Assembly: GCA_000320605.2 (NCBI GenBank)
Contig: KB445798.1
Span: 525,703 to 589,702, forward strand
DNA: 64,000 nt
Reading direction: 5' to 3'
Source of the DNA: Gelatoporia subvermispora B
Taxonomy: Eukaryota > Basidiomycota > Agaricomycetes > Polyporales > Gelatoporiaceae
In this document: piece by piece, positions 46,014 to 58,300 of the stretch
Layout of the letters: each line of letters opens with the position of its first letter
Position numbering within the stretch: the first letter of the stretch is position 1
The notes under the pieces: generated by a model
Databases searched by the model: none
What the model was told of the DNA's origin: nothing
The model's input: the letters and a program-made list of their open reading frames with translations, nothing else
Program-made: the position numbers and the translations under genes

Positions 46014-47957
46014 CAGAAACTGGTTCAATAACTATAACGGGGACCAGGGTCGCAAGGCCATGAGAACAAAGCCGCTGTCCGCATGGCTCGTTGATATGGT
46101 CACCCGGCCTCGTGGACAGCGCGCCCCACAGCTCGCGGAGCTGTATTCCCATCATTATTATTCGACTAAAGTCCAGCCCCTTGTACATGATTATGTCGAA
46201 AGTCGGCTCAAAGCCGGAGAGACGATTGAGGGCTATCTCTCGATTGTAAAACGACTTACTAGAGAGTGCTTCGAGAGTGAGTCTGACGAGGTGAAGGCCG
46301 AGATCATAGCGATGCGGGACATTGAGCGGACCGCGCTGTCAAGGGCGCTCGACGAAGACGACCAGGATCAGTTGACTACGCTGGAGAGCTATCAGCAGTA
46401 CGTGAATATCAGGACTAGACCGAATTTGCAGTTGCTGACATTCTGCGTAGCTCGCTGAATGACTACTCTTCTGTTTTGAATCAGCTTCTCAGTGAGCTTT
46501 ACCGACGGACCAGCTGGTGCATTACCGTGATGACAGGAGGCCCCAAGCCGAAATCAGGCGGTGCTATACGTGTCCAATCGTAGGTGTCTTGTCAAGCCGG
46601 AATGCTTTGTGGTGTGCGTCTGCTGACAATTATTTTCTAGGATACATGCCGGAAGTGGCGAGTCTGGCCACGACTATGGAAAGGTTAATCCGACATTTCA
46701 TAAGGATACGATGATACCGTACATCTCGTTCCTCAAAGGGGTTTATCGTAGGTGTCGGTCCTGCTTTTCACATGCCTTTGATTGATCAGTTGATATATGC
46801 AGCGAAGGAAGTGCGCGCAACCCGCGCTTTGGGTTACGTGGCACTGCGGCCCAGTGACGCTGATCAGGCTACCGGCGCTCAGGTCCAGCCCGAGGACGCC
46901 GCCGGAAATCCTGCCAGTCTTGTTGGATTACATACATTGTCGGACCGTTCGTCTCCAGCTCCAATGGAGAGTGCCGGAGTAGCCTCAGGTGTCGTGAGCA
47001 ACGAACCAGTATCTATGAATGCAGGTCTTTTAGCTTCTGTGTTCGTGATTGCCGGTGCGACCCCGACTGCGCTGTCTGTGGCAACTGAGAATGCACTCCC
47101 CAGCTCGCTGGTCCCGGGCGCAGTCCCTGTAGCGTCTGAGCAGGTTTTGTCAGGTCCATTCCGTATCTTACAAGACGTACCCATGGCCGGACTTCAGGTG
47201 CCCCCGACAGGAACACCCCTAACAGGGTCTCATGTCGCATCTTTGCCAATCGTGCTGGACCCGACTCTTCTCCCTCACATCTCGGACACCCATGTGCCGT
47301 CCAATCCTGACCCAGGGTCTCTACTTTCTTCATCTGACTTCAGCAGTATGATCACGCCCCAAACCCTCGGTTTCTTCGACACCTCGGCATCTATATCAGC
47401 ACAACCTGGTGCAGATACATTCGACTTCTCTTTCTCAGCGCCAGGCAGCTTCGGCATGGACTCCGGAACGACAACTCCGGCCGACAGTGCAGGATCGCTA
47501 TTCGATCTGGGATCTATGAGTGATATATCACTTTTTTCAGAAGTTGACTCACTGCTGATGACGATGTCTGATGCTGAGTTCGATGCAATGTCCAGTCTGT
47601 ACAACCTCGGATCCGACAATGCACATTACAGCTCGGACCCAATCACTGCGCCCACTATCCCAGAGCCTGCTTTCCTTCCGCCACCACCGCCTAACTCCAA
47701 CTCCGACATAGCTCCTGTCAACTCGACAACCAATGAGGTTCCAGTTCAAGGCCGCCCGAAGCGAACGACCAAGCCTCCACCGAGACCCGACGAAGATATC
47801 TCGATCGCTGCGCGTGCTCGTGAGCGTGAGTTGAAGCGTGTTTGCGATGCAGAGAAAGAAAACAATTCGTGAGTGAACCCTAATGACGGTGCACAGACCA
47901 CATAAACTCACTGATTTGACCAGCTTGTTGCCTTCAAAGCGCCAGAGAAGGTTCTGA
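46014..47957 (+). CDS. agaricomycete lineage-expanded unknown protein
   Basis: Segments in order: IRNWFNNYNGDQGRKAMR; LAELYSHHYYSTKVQPLVHD; ECFESESDEVKAEIIAMRD; an intron near 46400; LLSELYRRTSWCITVMTGGP; an intron near 46580; IHAGSGESGHDYGKVNPTFH; IPYISFLKGVYR; then a long Ser/Pro/Ala-rich disordered region and RPKRTTKPPPRPDE to KENNS. The last intron joins the exon at 47924-47957 (LLPSKRQRRF, TGA). From memory this order matches a family of large, multicopy, function-unknown proteins in mushroom genomes, often near transposons. The 5' exons are uncertain and may extend left. The basic ends suggest nuclear location. Confidence 0.6.
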
Positions 47958-48424
47958 ACCATTGGCAGAGCCGCCAATGCGTAAGCGAGGGGTATGCCGT
48001 GTTCATTTGGATCCTTTTGTCGTAGTCATCTCGTTCTGTACATATCTTTCAGCCACTCGTTGCGATTGTTTTCTCTACACTTACCTCGCTACTGTCTAAT
48101 GACTCTGCCGGGCTCCGTTATCTCGAGTTCGTGTGAGCACCGCTCGTTATCGCAATTGGACACCTATTGTGTATTTATAGTACTGTGGATGGCAATACAC
48201 GTACCTCTAACAGCGCTATATCTGGCGGAGACCTGAGTGGAGGGATGTGGTCGACGTGTAGAACACAAGACAAAGGAATTAGTCAGCAATGTGTCTGTCA
48301 GAATCAAGAGCTATGCAGTACTCACGAAAGGTGGATGAGTAGCGAGAGACCTCAGCTCGTGATGTTTGAGCACTGCATGGCGATGGTGGGCGGAACCGCT
48401 GGATCGAGCGCGTAATGGCACCCG

Positions 48425-48583
48425 CGCAGCGCAGCGCAGGGCAGGGCAGGGACCGAAGCGCAGGCAGCGCAGAGCCGGAGCGCGGGCAGCGCAGAGCCGG
48501 AGCGCGGGCAGTGCAGAGCCGGAGCGCGGGCAGGGCAGGGACCGGAGCGCGGGCAGCGCAGAGCCGGAGCGCGGGCAGTGTAG
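48425..48583 (+). repeat. GC-rich minisatellite, about 22-bp unit
   Basis: Irregular tandem copies of GGAGCGCGGGCAGCGCAGAG plus CC, with variants GCAGTGCAG and GCAGGGCAGGGA. About seven units. Open frames on both strands here are compositional. Confidence 0.85.
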
Positions 48584-48740
48584 GAGTCGGAAGGCGGAAT
48601 GCAAATATGCAGGAAGGAGAGGGCGGAGCAGAATACTGCGAGTGCAGCTGTGATGGCGTTGACCGCACTTGTGTGCCTGCGGAATCACTAGCAGCAGGAG
48701 ACATGAGCGGGGCAAAGCCTTATATACCTCATACGTACGG

Positions 48741-48784
48741 GATATATCCACTGATACATCGGAGAATATATCGGTGGATATATC
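48741..48784. repeat. imperfect palindrome
   Basis: GATATATCCACTGATACAT and ATATATCGGTGGATATATC are inverted copies (17 of 19 matching) separated by about six bases, giving a strong AT-rich hairpin. Confidence 0.7.
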
Positions 48785-49077
48785 AAGCTTACCTACGATC
48801 GCGCAGTGCTTAATGCATCATGATCGTACTGTGTTCAGAGGAGTTTGATACATCAAAGCGACAGCATGGCCTGGCTATGATGCACGTTAAGATGCCCTCT
48901 TACTGTGGTTGATTCACAGTCCAACGACTTCATTCGCAAGCTCTGGTCTCCTAGATTACTCATCAGCGCAGGAGGCTATACCCGTGACTCGGCAATTGCT
49001 CATGCAGAGAACACGGGTGACCTCGTGGCGTTTGGGAGACTGTTTATTTCTAATGTGAGGTTGAAGATGTTTCCTGA

Positions 49078-49215
<138 letters not shown>

Positions 49216-50394
49216 TAAACGAGCAATTTTTGGATCTCAGAGCATATCCAACACTGGATATTTCCTCTACTGTATCCAGCCTCGTACTGAGAATATGCAA
49301 AAATAGCACCACGCAACATGGACTTCTCATGCATGATAACATCTTAGCGTGTGAATGCGCCGCAATCATCTTCAGCGCAAAATTCACGAGTGAAGAATCG
49401 AAGATATGGTCCGTGAACACATGTCATTCACATCGGTGTAAAATACATGGGGGTTATCAATTCCAACCTTAGCGAGGACAACGGGCCTCGAACGCGTCTA
49501 TTCGTCCGGTGGCGGTCTGGTCACGATAATCATCACCGTGTTCTATACATATCTTGTGATGGAAGTCGCTGATGAAAGAGACGCGCCCTAGTGATAAGTA
49601 CCTGACATTTGACCGTGCCGCAGTCATTGCCCCTTCCATACAGGTTCTCACGGCGGTAAATTATATGGAAACCTTTTCATGTCCACCTTTACTGACACCG
49701 CGACAGGGAATCCCGACTTAAGGCATAATTCTCTATCTCTAATGCTGAACTTGGAGGTCACAAATGATCATATCCACGATGGCTAAGCGTTGGGTCATCA
49801 CCTGGCAGGTGGATTGCACGCAAACTCCTTCTGCTAGTTTTGAATGTTTGTCACCAAACTCACAATTCGGCCAATCGGAGACTGTCGAGCACGTCACTGA
49901 AGCACTATAGCGAGGTTTTAGAGAGGTCTCATCGAATGTTGACTGAGGAACTACCCAATAGGAACTTGCACCGCGAACAGGTCCTGCTGCGGCTAAGCGC
50001 GAGCGCTCATAGCCCCCCTGTTATGTTCCGACTCGAAACTTCCGAGTGGCGATATGTCTATCACAAGAACACATGTCCAAGAACCTCATTACCCCACTAA
50101 ACACGCGGACAAGACCCCGTATTTCCAATACTTGGAGTGCCCCCGACGACCCTAGAACCTCTCGTGACGTGCGTTATCTGCTGCTGCGAAACCAACTGCC
50201 CTTCCCATCCTGTGTGACTGCAATTTGATGATAGCTATCTCATCAGCGAGAGTGCGTTTCCAACAAGCAATCATGTTAACCACACACATGCACACATTGT
50301 GTGTCTGCGTGACTGCGTGCATATATAAGCTACCGATATGTCGTGTCTTCAGTCCCACCCTCTGTAGCTCACTTACACGGGAGTTTCTGCTGCC

Positions 50395-51777
50395 ATGGAC
50401 GCCTGTGCCGCTGAGGGGGCACCAACTATACAGCTGTAAGTTGATTTTGACCTTGAATTACTCTATCATTGTTGACCGAGCTCAATGCTAGGACCGGACC
50501 CCTGGTGCGAACTTACTCAGAAACTGCTCATTCATTGAGGGATACCCAGACAGCTTGACCAGGTTCTCGGCTTCCAATTTAATTGGGCGCTATACGGAAT
50601 TCTCTCTGTTCAGACATGTGAGGCCCATATATAATTTTCCACTGTGGCATCCTCATGCGACTCCATTAACTTCAGACGTATACTACCAATCCAGAGTGCC
50701 AGACAAACCCTTGACTAAGGCGATTGTCTATGGCCTATATGTTGCAGAGACTTTACAGACAATCCTGGCCACTCATGATGGGTGGCATGAATTAGCGTTG
50801 AGCTGGGGAGATTGCGCTGGCCTGTTGGCGCTTAACTTGAATTGGCTGTCACTTCCGTTCATCACCGGGATAAGTAAGTCGAAAATGTATACCTAAACGC
50901 ATAGCTGACCGGAAACTGTACGCTTTCCAGCTAGCTGTGTGATACAATGCTATTATGCACGCCGTGTATATATGGTCAGCAAGTCGAAGATTCTGGCATT
51001 TGTCATTGTGACCGTGCGTCAATGTTCATTTGTGTGCGGGTGTGCACATGACTAACGCGTCACAGCTTGCTCTTATGCAAGGCTCAGCTGCCATTGGAGA
51101 GGCTATAACTGTATTGACTCTGAACAATGTCCCGGACACTCAGTCAAAGACCTTCAAAGTCACCACAGTCAGTAGAGAGCCGATCAGCATTTTATCATCA
51201 TCAAGCTGATATATTGAGCAAGGTGTGGCTCGGGGGCACAGCTGCATGCGATGTGTTGATTGCATGCACAATGATCTACTTCGTGCGTGATCTTGCCTCT
51301 GTAACTGAAGCAATCTGACCACACACACCATTAGTTACTCAAAGATCGCAGTAAATATCGTTCGGCCGATTCAGTCGTCACGAAGATCATTAGAATCGCT
51401 CTGCAGACCGGACTTTTCACAGGTGTGTCGCAATACGTTCTGACTGTTGTCGTGAGGTACTTGATGCGGAAATCTTCTTAGCCGTTGTAGCAATCATCGA
51501 ATTGTGCCTGTTTCTCATCTTCAAACACAACTTCTACCACCTTCTGCCGGCACTCATGCTGTCGAAGCTCTATAGCAATTCACTGCTTTCGCTACTCAAC
51601 AGCCGCTTGACTGTTGATTACCGTAGGGGGACGGAATTCCATACGTCGACAGCTACCAAGCGTCTTAAGGATGAAGAGGCCTCCAGAACACAAGGACATA
51701 CAATGTCCGTCGGTGAGGATGTTCAGAACAACATAGCAATGGTGACTTTCAACTCCGCGGACGTGAGTGACAAATAG
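50395..51777 (+). CDS. DUF6534-type seven-helix membrane protein
   Basis: Fungal integral membrane family of unknown function, greatly expanded in agaricomycetes. ATG 50395 gives MDACAAEGAPTIQL. Helix 1 is VLGFQFNWALYGILSVQT, joined by an intron to YVYYQSRVPDKPLTKAIVYG. Then VAETLQTILATHDGWHEL, LNWLSLPFITGI, SCVIQCYYARRVYMVSKSKI, VIVTLALMQGSAAIGEAITV, VWLGGTAACDVLIACTMIYF, VVTKIIRIALQTGLFT, VVAIIELCLFLIFKHNFYHL and the family hallmark LPALMLSKLYSNSLLSLLNSR. The acidic/polar tail ends at 51777. About eight introns; all joins keep the frame. A truncated tandem copy follows. Confidence 0.82.
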
Positions 51778-52107
51778 ATACATTTTATGTGTGCTACCGC
51801 CTCCGCTAATAGCACCGCACTCCAGGACGAGAGAGATATCGTCTCCGATAAGACCTCAGAGCGGGCGTGATACCTTACGTCCAGCATGACGGGCACGTAA
51901 GGTTTTGGAAGGGTCATCTTGAGTTTGAACCTGGGACACGCGTACACGTTTGGAAATGCCTGAAGTCAGATCACCAGCATATCTACATATATTGGATGAT
52001 TATGTACAGTTGGGCTATGTAACATGCTAGCCTACTTCCGGAATTGCGGCAGAAAGGCTTAGGGACAAATCTCTGGGAAACGTCGCGTGATGCACTTCTG
52101 TAGGGCA
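51778..52107. other. spacer between DUF6534 copies
   Basis: No trace of the missing 5' half of the second copy was recognised here. Confidence 0.45.
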
Positions 52108-52866
52108 TGGTTCAGCTGCGATTGCGGAAGGAATCATTGTGTTAGCTTTAGGAAGCGTTCCGAGCACCCAGGCGAAGACGTTCAAAGTTACGGCCGTGAG
52201 TTCCCATAAACAAGCTTCTGTCCACTCACACAACTCACCCTCCACGTCGAAGGTGTGGCTTGGGGGTACTGCTCTATGCGACGTCTTGATTGCTTCTCTC
52301 ATGGTCTACTACGTGAGTGGAGACTGGTCATTCCGCGCCCCGGAAACTCGACCTCATCTGACCTGCATAGTTGTCGCGAGGTCGCACAGGCTTCAAGAAG
52401 ACAGACTCAATGATCAACAATTTGATCAGGATGACACTGGAAACAGGTCTCTGTACAGGTTGGCGGCTCACTAGGCCGAGTGCCATGTACTGAATTGTTG
52501 TATCTTACAGCGATCTTGTCCATCTTTGAGCTCTGCATGTTCACCATATTCCAGCACAATTTCTTTCACCTCGTACCAGCCTTCATGCTATCTAAGCTCT
52601 ACAGCAATTCGCTGCTCGTGCTCCTCAACAACCGGCTCACCATAGGCTTAAGGGAAAGGCCTGAACTTCCCACCCGCCAAAGGACGAGCGTGATCGCTGG
52701 GGGAACCTTCGGCGTCCACCCTGGGGGCGATACCATCCAGATTAGTATCGAACAAGAGACGTACAACGACGACGCATCCACGGTCAAGATCCGAGGCCCG
52801 AAGGTGATGAATTTGACACAGCGCGCACCACACATTGGCACTGATCAACATCCATCAGGAGCATGA
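52108..52866 (+). pseudogene. 5'-truncated tandem copy of the DUF6534 gene
   Basis: Homology to the preceding gene starts abruptly inside an exon at HGSAAIAEGIIVLALGSVP (against QGSAAIGEAITVLTLNNVP). It continues through VWLGGTALCDVLIASLMVYY, KKTDSMINNLIRMTLETGL, FELCMFTIFQHNFFHLVPAF and MLSKLYSNSLLVLLNNR to a 65-residue tail, stop 52864-52866. Intron positions are conserved. The first four helices and the start codon are missing and were not found in 51778-52107. Confidence 0.78.
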
Positions 52867-53368
52867 CGATGAATCTTGCAGCAAGATACCCACAGGTGGC
52901 CTCGTGGTTGAGTAGACTCTGAGCCAATTGTCCATGCTGTTGCGAAGCGGAAGTAGGGCTGCGTCGAAATCGCCTGTTTGTTGTCCCGAGAGAAATTGGC
53001 AAATCATATATCGCTTGATTGTTGTGTGGGCTAGGGGCTGTTAAGAAAGAAAGATCCAATTGTTGACACCATCACGCAAAGTCATTGTGGCGGAGAGTCA
53101 CAGGTCCACACCAGAGGTGTGGTCTGCTTATTGTCTGATCACGACTGCTGTTGACTGCGTAAACACCCAGTGTGCTTGTGACAAGAAGGCCCGAATAGGC
53201 GCGCACGAAGAAGGCAACATAAAAGTAAGAAGTTTATGGACCCTTAGAACCTGGACGGCCAACTATGCAAAAGTAACGGACGGCGGGAACTCCACCCACG
53301 ATTCTATCCCGCAGTTGTTCACGGCGTAGCGAAGTATTACCACCGCAAGGGCGTCATCACGGTAAAAC

Positions 53369-54210
53369 ATGCTCCGTCTGGTAGGTGGAGAATCACGGTA
53401 GCGGAAGGAGGCCGCTCAGATCGGAGGCTCAACCGAAGTTGGTAAATATAGGCGGGCCAGCCAATGCGCCTAGATTTCTGATTTCTGAATGACTAGTGAT
53501 AGCATCCGAGCTGAGGCGGAGAACATTATGAAAAAATAGATTCCCCTGAGAGGGGGTTGCAGCGTCCTGCATGCCTTCTGAGGTACTTGACGCGCAGCAA
53601 CAAGGCGTGAAGGACGCTGTCAGGGCCAAAAAGAGGACAAGACGCCCCAAACTAGCACACTAGCACGATATCTTCCTGACAGAACTCTACGGACGGCAAT
53701 AACCTTGTGTTCTGCCGAACATCGATGCTGCAGTAGTAGCAGCATGGAAAGCGACACATGACAGATGGGAACTCTGAGGTGAAGCTGATTGGGCAGTGAG
53801 GCACGTATGATTCGAAACCGCTCCAACCCTTCGGTTGCTGTCGAAGCAGCTGCGGGACACATAATTAGCCAGCATACGAGTGGTGGTAGATACGGGAGAG
53901 CTCCATATCAGTAGATATGCTCCGTTTGGCAGGAGGAGAATCACAGAAGGAGGCCGCTCAAGTCGGAGGCCCCACAGAAGTCGGGAGTGGGCTGGCCGAT
54001 GTTCCTAAACGTCTGTATAGCTGACAGACCCTACATGCAACATCAGCCTTGCGGCCTGTCGGATTCCGAAGCTGCAGTGACGACACAGCGATATCTGACA
54101 GATAGCAACTCTGGGGTGAAGCTTACTGAGGAAACCAGGATCCGAAATAACTCGAATACTTCGGTTGCCGTTGCGTACTCTGGAGGTTGAGAAGCCAGCA
54201 TATGAGTGGA
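53369..54210 (+). repeat. diverged direct duplication of non-coding sequence
   Basis: ATGCTCCGTCTGGTAGGTGG (53369) recurs as ATGCTCCGTTTGGCAGGAGG (53917), followed in both by GAATCACGG/AGAA and AGGAGGCCGCTCA. Near the end, TGACAGATGGGAACTCTGAG (53761) matches TGACAGATAGCAACTCTGGG (54098), and CTTCGGTTGCTGT matches CTTCGGTTGCCGT. The offset falls from 548 to 337, so the second copy has lost about 210 bp. Confidence 0.78.
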
Positions 54211-54451
54211 GCGGAGAGCTTGAGTTGCCGGGTTTGAAATCGAAAGCATCTCGGTATCTTTTGCCTGCCGCGTTTCTCCCGCGAGCCCACAGCCGCAGAC
54301 GAGAGACGACAACGCTACGGATGGTCAGCCTGACTGCGCTTGACGTTTGTGGGAATTCCAGATCTCAGGGATCCAACCACGGGGCTCTGTATAGTAGGGT
54401 CAGCGCATATCGTGAAGAAGCAAGCAGCCTCGAAGTTGTGCCGCGTGAAGG

Positions 54452-54958
54452 ATGCTTAAGGTTCAAGCGCTCAGGGTCATGAGGCCTGAGCACCCAAAAT
54501 GGTGCACCGCGCGAGACATAGCGTCACCGTTTGTATCAGAAGCGCGCGCATTCACCTGTAGGCTGCATCGCAACCTGACTGATCTATTCTGGGTCAGATC
54601 CAATTCTTGGGACGACCTTCCCGTTCTTGTAGAGACGCCGTCTCCCAATGGGCTCCTCCTGTTCGTTAGACACTATGATTCTGTTTCGTACGGCCTTCTT
54701 GCGCAGACCTTAGGGCGGCTCCCAGCTCCGGCCACCGAACGTGATCATTGGCCGTGGTGGGCAACATACATTCCAGCGCATCCGGAGTTCCGGTTTCAAG
54801 GATGCTCATCGCGGGCGAATGACACAGAAGATGAGAATTGGTTCGATGCTTCGACGCCGTTCCCCATTATTCTGTGTATTAGGACTTCGGACACCCTCGC
54901 TCAGAATCCGGTGCTCTGTGAGCTGGTCACGATTCATGAACGCACACCTCATCCATAA
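54452..54958 (+). CDS. hypothetical 168-residue frame
   Basis: Single uninterrupted frame (MLKVQALRVMRPEHPKWCTA to VTIHERTPHP) with varied composition. Features such as DLFWVRSNSWDDLPVLVE and LLFVRHYDSVSYGLL read like globular protein, yet no family is recognised. It could be a gene fragment or chance. Confidence 0.3.
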   Translation: MLKVQALRVMRPEHPKWCTARDIASPFVSEARAFTCRLHRNLTDLFWVRSNSWDDLPVLVETPSPNGLLLFVRHYDSVSYGLLAQTLGRLPAPATERDHWPWWATYIPAHPEFRFQGCSSRANDTEDENWFDASTPFPIILCIRTSDTLAQNPVLCELVTIHERTPHP

Positions 54959-55346
54959 GGGCAGTACTGACTAGAGTTCTATCTTCAATGCATCATTATT
55001 CGTCACAGTCTCACAGGTGTGAGACTTGAACCTTGAAGTTTGAGCTTGAAGCTCGAGTGGAGCCCGATCAGCGAATGTCTGTTGACAGACCGACCACTAA
55101 TGCACCGAACGTCGCCGGCGGGCGCGGACCGTCCCTACATTCCCGGGGTTCCACATTGGAACCTGAGCCCTCGAGGGTATTCCGGTGTTCCCCGCCTGGA
55201 CCACCACCATAGGCTCTGAGGTGAGCTGCGGTTCCTCGATTGCTTCAGAGGTTCAGGCACCCTATAAGCCTTATAACTTGCGCTGTCTGCAGAGTCAAAC
55301 CCTCCGTATCTTTACCCCGATATCTACGCACCAAGATTCAAGAAGT

Positions 55347-58300
55347 ATGGTTGACAATATCACGGACGTCGCCAGCAAAGAGTTTGACTACATCATCGTT
55401 GGTCTGTGTTGCGTCCAAATAACATGTGCGATGGTTCAGCTGATCTATCTTTCCAGGGGGAGGGGTCAGTCTTTTTGTCTTGCGCGAGTGGTGCATGACA
55501 TGATGGAGAGCCAACAGACGTGTGGTCTTGTCTTAGCCAATCGACTATCGGAGGACAGCTCTGTCCGTGTCTTGGTCCTTGAGGCTGGGAATGCTAATTT
55601 AAACGATGCCATGATCCGTGAGACGATTCAAATCCCACCCAGCTGGGCTCCAGACTGACCTCGAATTCTTCGGTTTAGTGACTCCTGCTATGCGCGCAAG
55701 ACTCTTCAATGACCCGAAGTACGACTGGGCCTTCCGCACAGTATGTGTGTATCGAATCGTACGCGCTGTCATGTGATCATTGTCTGAAGGTCCCGCAAGA
55801 GCACTCTAACAATCGAGTGTATGCTTGGGCTCGGTACGTGCACTCGTCGTGCAGTGACTGCCTGACTAACAACGCCCTTTCCTTCCGACCTGAACGTCCA
55901 TAGGGGCAAATGCCTAGGAGGAAGCTCGGCGATCAACTTCCAATTGTGGAACAAGCCGGCCAGAGATTATCTTGACGGTATGGATATGCTGCGGCGCTGT
56001 TAAGCTCTTACTTGCTAGGGCTGACTGTGTCCTTGTCATACAGCGCTGACCGAGCTCGGAAATCCTGGGTGGAATTGGGAGACATTCGACAAATACTCAA
56101 GGAAGGCAGAGAGGTATGTCGGTGACCCTTCAAACTCTGAGACATGGAAATTGTTTTAACACGATATTCTCGAGGTTCGCCGTACCTACTCACGATTCAG
56201 ACGTTCTGACGTACGACTTGGCCCATCGCGGCAACGACGGTGAGCTACCTCTCTTTCGTCTGGAGTCTTACTAAAGTGGGATGTCATGGAGGTCCGCTCG
56301 TAACGTCTTTCTCGAGCGTCATTTCCGGCCTGGAGAGGCCCGCGTTGGAGGTAGATAGTTCATACGTCGACTATCATCATTTGCTAACAATCGTCCAGGC
56401 GTTCAAGCAGCACGGCGTGCCGGCTCTCGCCGATTCTGTACGTCGTTGAGTCCTCTGGAAGGCGGCGGAGCTGACCTACAGGCAATTCCTTCCCAGTCAT
56501 CGGGCTTGGTACGCATTTTTGTCTGCACATTTGGTCATCCCACATTGATATGTCTGGCTTTGGATGCAGACGAACGGCTTCACAGCAATCTCCGCGACAC
56601 TTGATCCCGAAACCCATACGCGAAGCTACTCTGCGAACGTGTGTGCAATACTTCGTAGTTCTATGAGACCTAACAGACATTGTGCATCTAGATGTATTAT
56701 AAGCCAGTTGCCTCACGGGAGAATCTGATTGTGCTCGTGAATGCTCAAGTTTCACGGCTTCAGGTCAAAACGAACGACGATGGTACCATTACGGCTACCG
56801 GCGTTCAGTTCATGCACGATGGAAACCTATCGGAGGCAAGGGCAAAGAAGGAAGTCGTGCTATGCGCAGGGTAAGCGTCTGATTGAGGCCTGAATCGTAA
56901 GGAGGAAGCATCGATTGCTGACGAAGGCTGTGGACTAGGGCCATCATGTCGCCGCAGGTGGGGATACAGCACGTAGACGTTTTGGCAAAAGCCGCTGATG
57001 ACCGATGATCTATCATGCGGACAGATCCTCGAGCTCTCGGGAATCGGTGACCAGGAGGTACTACGCAAGGCCGGGGTAGATGTTCAGCTCAATCTTCCCG
57101 GAGTCGGGACCAATGTCCAGGAACACCTCTACACCGGTGTGACCTATCGCAAGTGTCCATTACGTTGCCCATGTACTAGATCCTTGGCTGATCGACATGT
57201 CAGAGGTCACTGGTTCCGAATACGGCGGACACGAGCTCCAGACAACGGACTCACTGATGTATCCCGAGGAAGCTGCAAAGCAGCTCGCTCTTCAGTGAGT
57301 ATATCTAGCGCTGGACAGAAGATGTGACTGGCTACTGATACGCGAGTCGACAGCCCGTCTGGCCAAGGCGCATACAACATGCTGCACACTGGAATTGTCT
57401 TCCTTCCGCTCGATACAGTTTGTACTAGTGCTGCCGACATACAGAAAGTGCTCGCAGATACCATCCGAGCCGGCTTCGAGAAAGACGCGTATCCAAATGG
57501 TCTTCGGAAGCAGTACGAATTACAGCTGAGGCATCTCAGGGACAAGGTGCCGAGCCTCGAGATCGTCATCACTCCGGGACCCATTACCCGCCCCAGTACG
57601 TGATGGCTTCAGTTGATGGCCATATATCTTGGACTCATCCTTCAACCCATCAGCGGTTCTTGACCCAACGAGGAAGCAAATGTCCCTCGTCTTCGCACTC
57701 AATACCCCTTTCTCGCGGGGAACCATTGTGGGTGTCCCCAAACTAAGATGTGTGGTGTAGAGTCTGAGGCAGGACCTAGCATATCAATTCGAATGATTTC
57801 CGGGAACAACCAGTGATTGACCCACGAATCTTCGAAGAGCCCTATGGTGAGGGCGTTTCATCGCTTGTGGTACGAGTGTAGCTCACGTGACCGCGTGGTC
57901 GTGCCAGACTTGAACACTTTAGTGGAGCTCGTCAAGTTCAACCGACGCGTCGCCCGCACCGAGCCACTCGCAGGACTTCTGTCCGGTATTATGTTCTCTT
58001 CTGACGATGGCATGTTTACCGACATGGGTTACAGGAACCGAAGTTTACCCAGGCCCTCAGATAGAAACGGATGAGCAGATTGCTGGTGCGTCCTTCTTTT
58101 GTAGTGTGTTTTAGTGTGTCAAACTGTAGTTCGAATTAGAGTGGTTGAAGAACACAATTAGCACGACGTACCGTAAGTGCCCATTTGACTATGCAATGAT
58201 ATATTCGGATGCAAAGCTAACTCCATGTGCTCAGATACCGTCGGATCCTGTTCAATGTTACCCCTCGAAGATGGTGGCGTCGTCGACCCGAAGCTGAAGG

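Larger units (their letters stand above)
52867..55346. other. gene-poor stretch with a tandem duplication
   Basis: Contains the diverged non-coding duplication at 53369-54210 and an isolated 168-codon frame at 54452-54958 (listed separately). Otherwise nothing recognised. Confidence 0.5.

Noticed and set aside
48279..48813. Frames of 95-146 codons over the minisatellite, in several frames and both strands
   Set aside because: Explained by the GC-rich tandem unit, which lacks stops; no start context or domain.
55413..55680. GMC gene as a pseudogene (apparent loss of the glycine loop and a stop after SWAPD)
   Set aside because: Both problems vanish with an 8-nt microexon and a 59-nt intron with proper GT-AG ends that restore family motifs.
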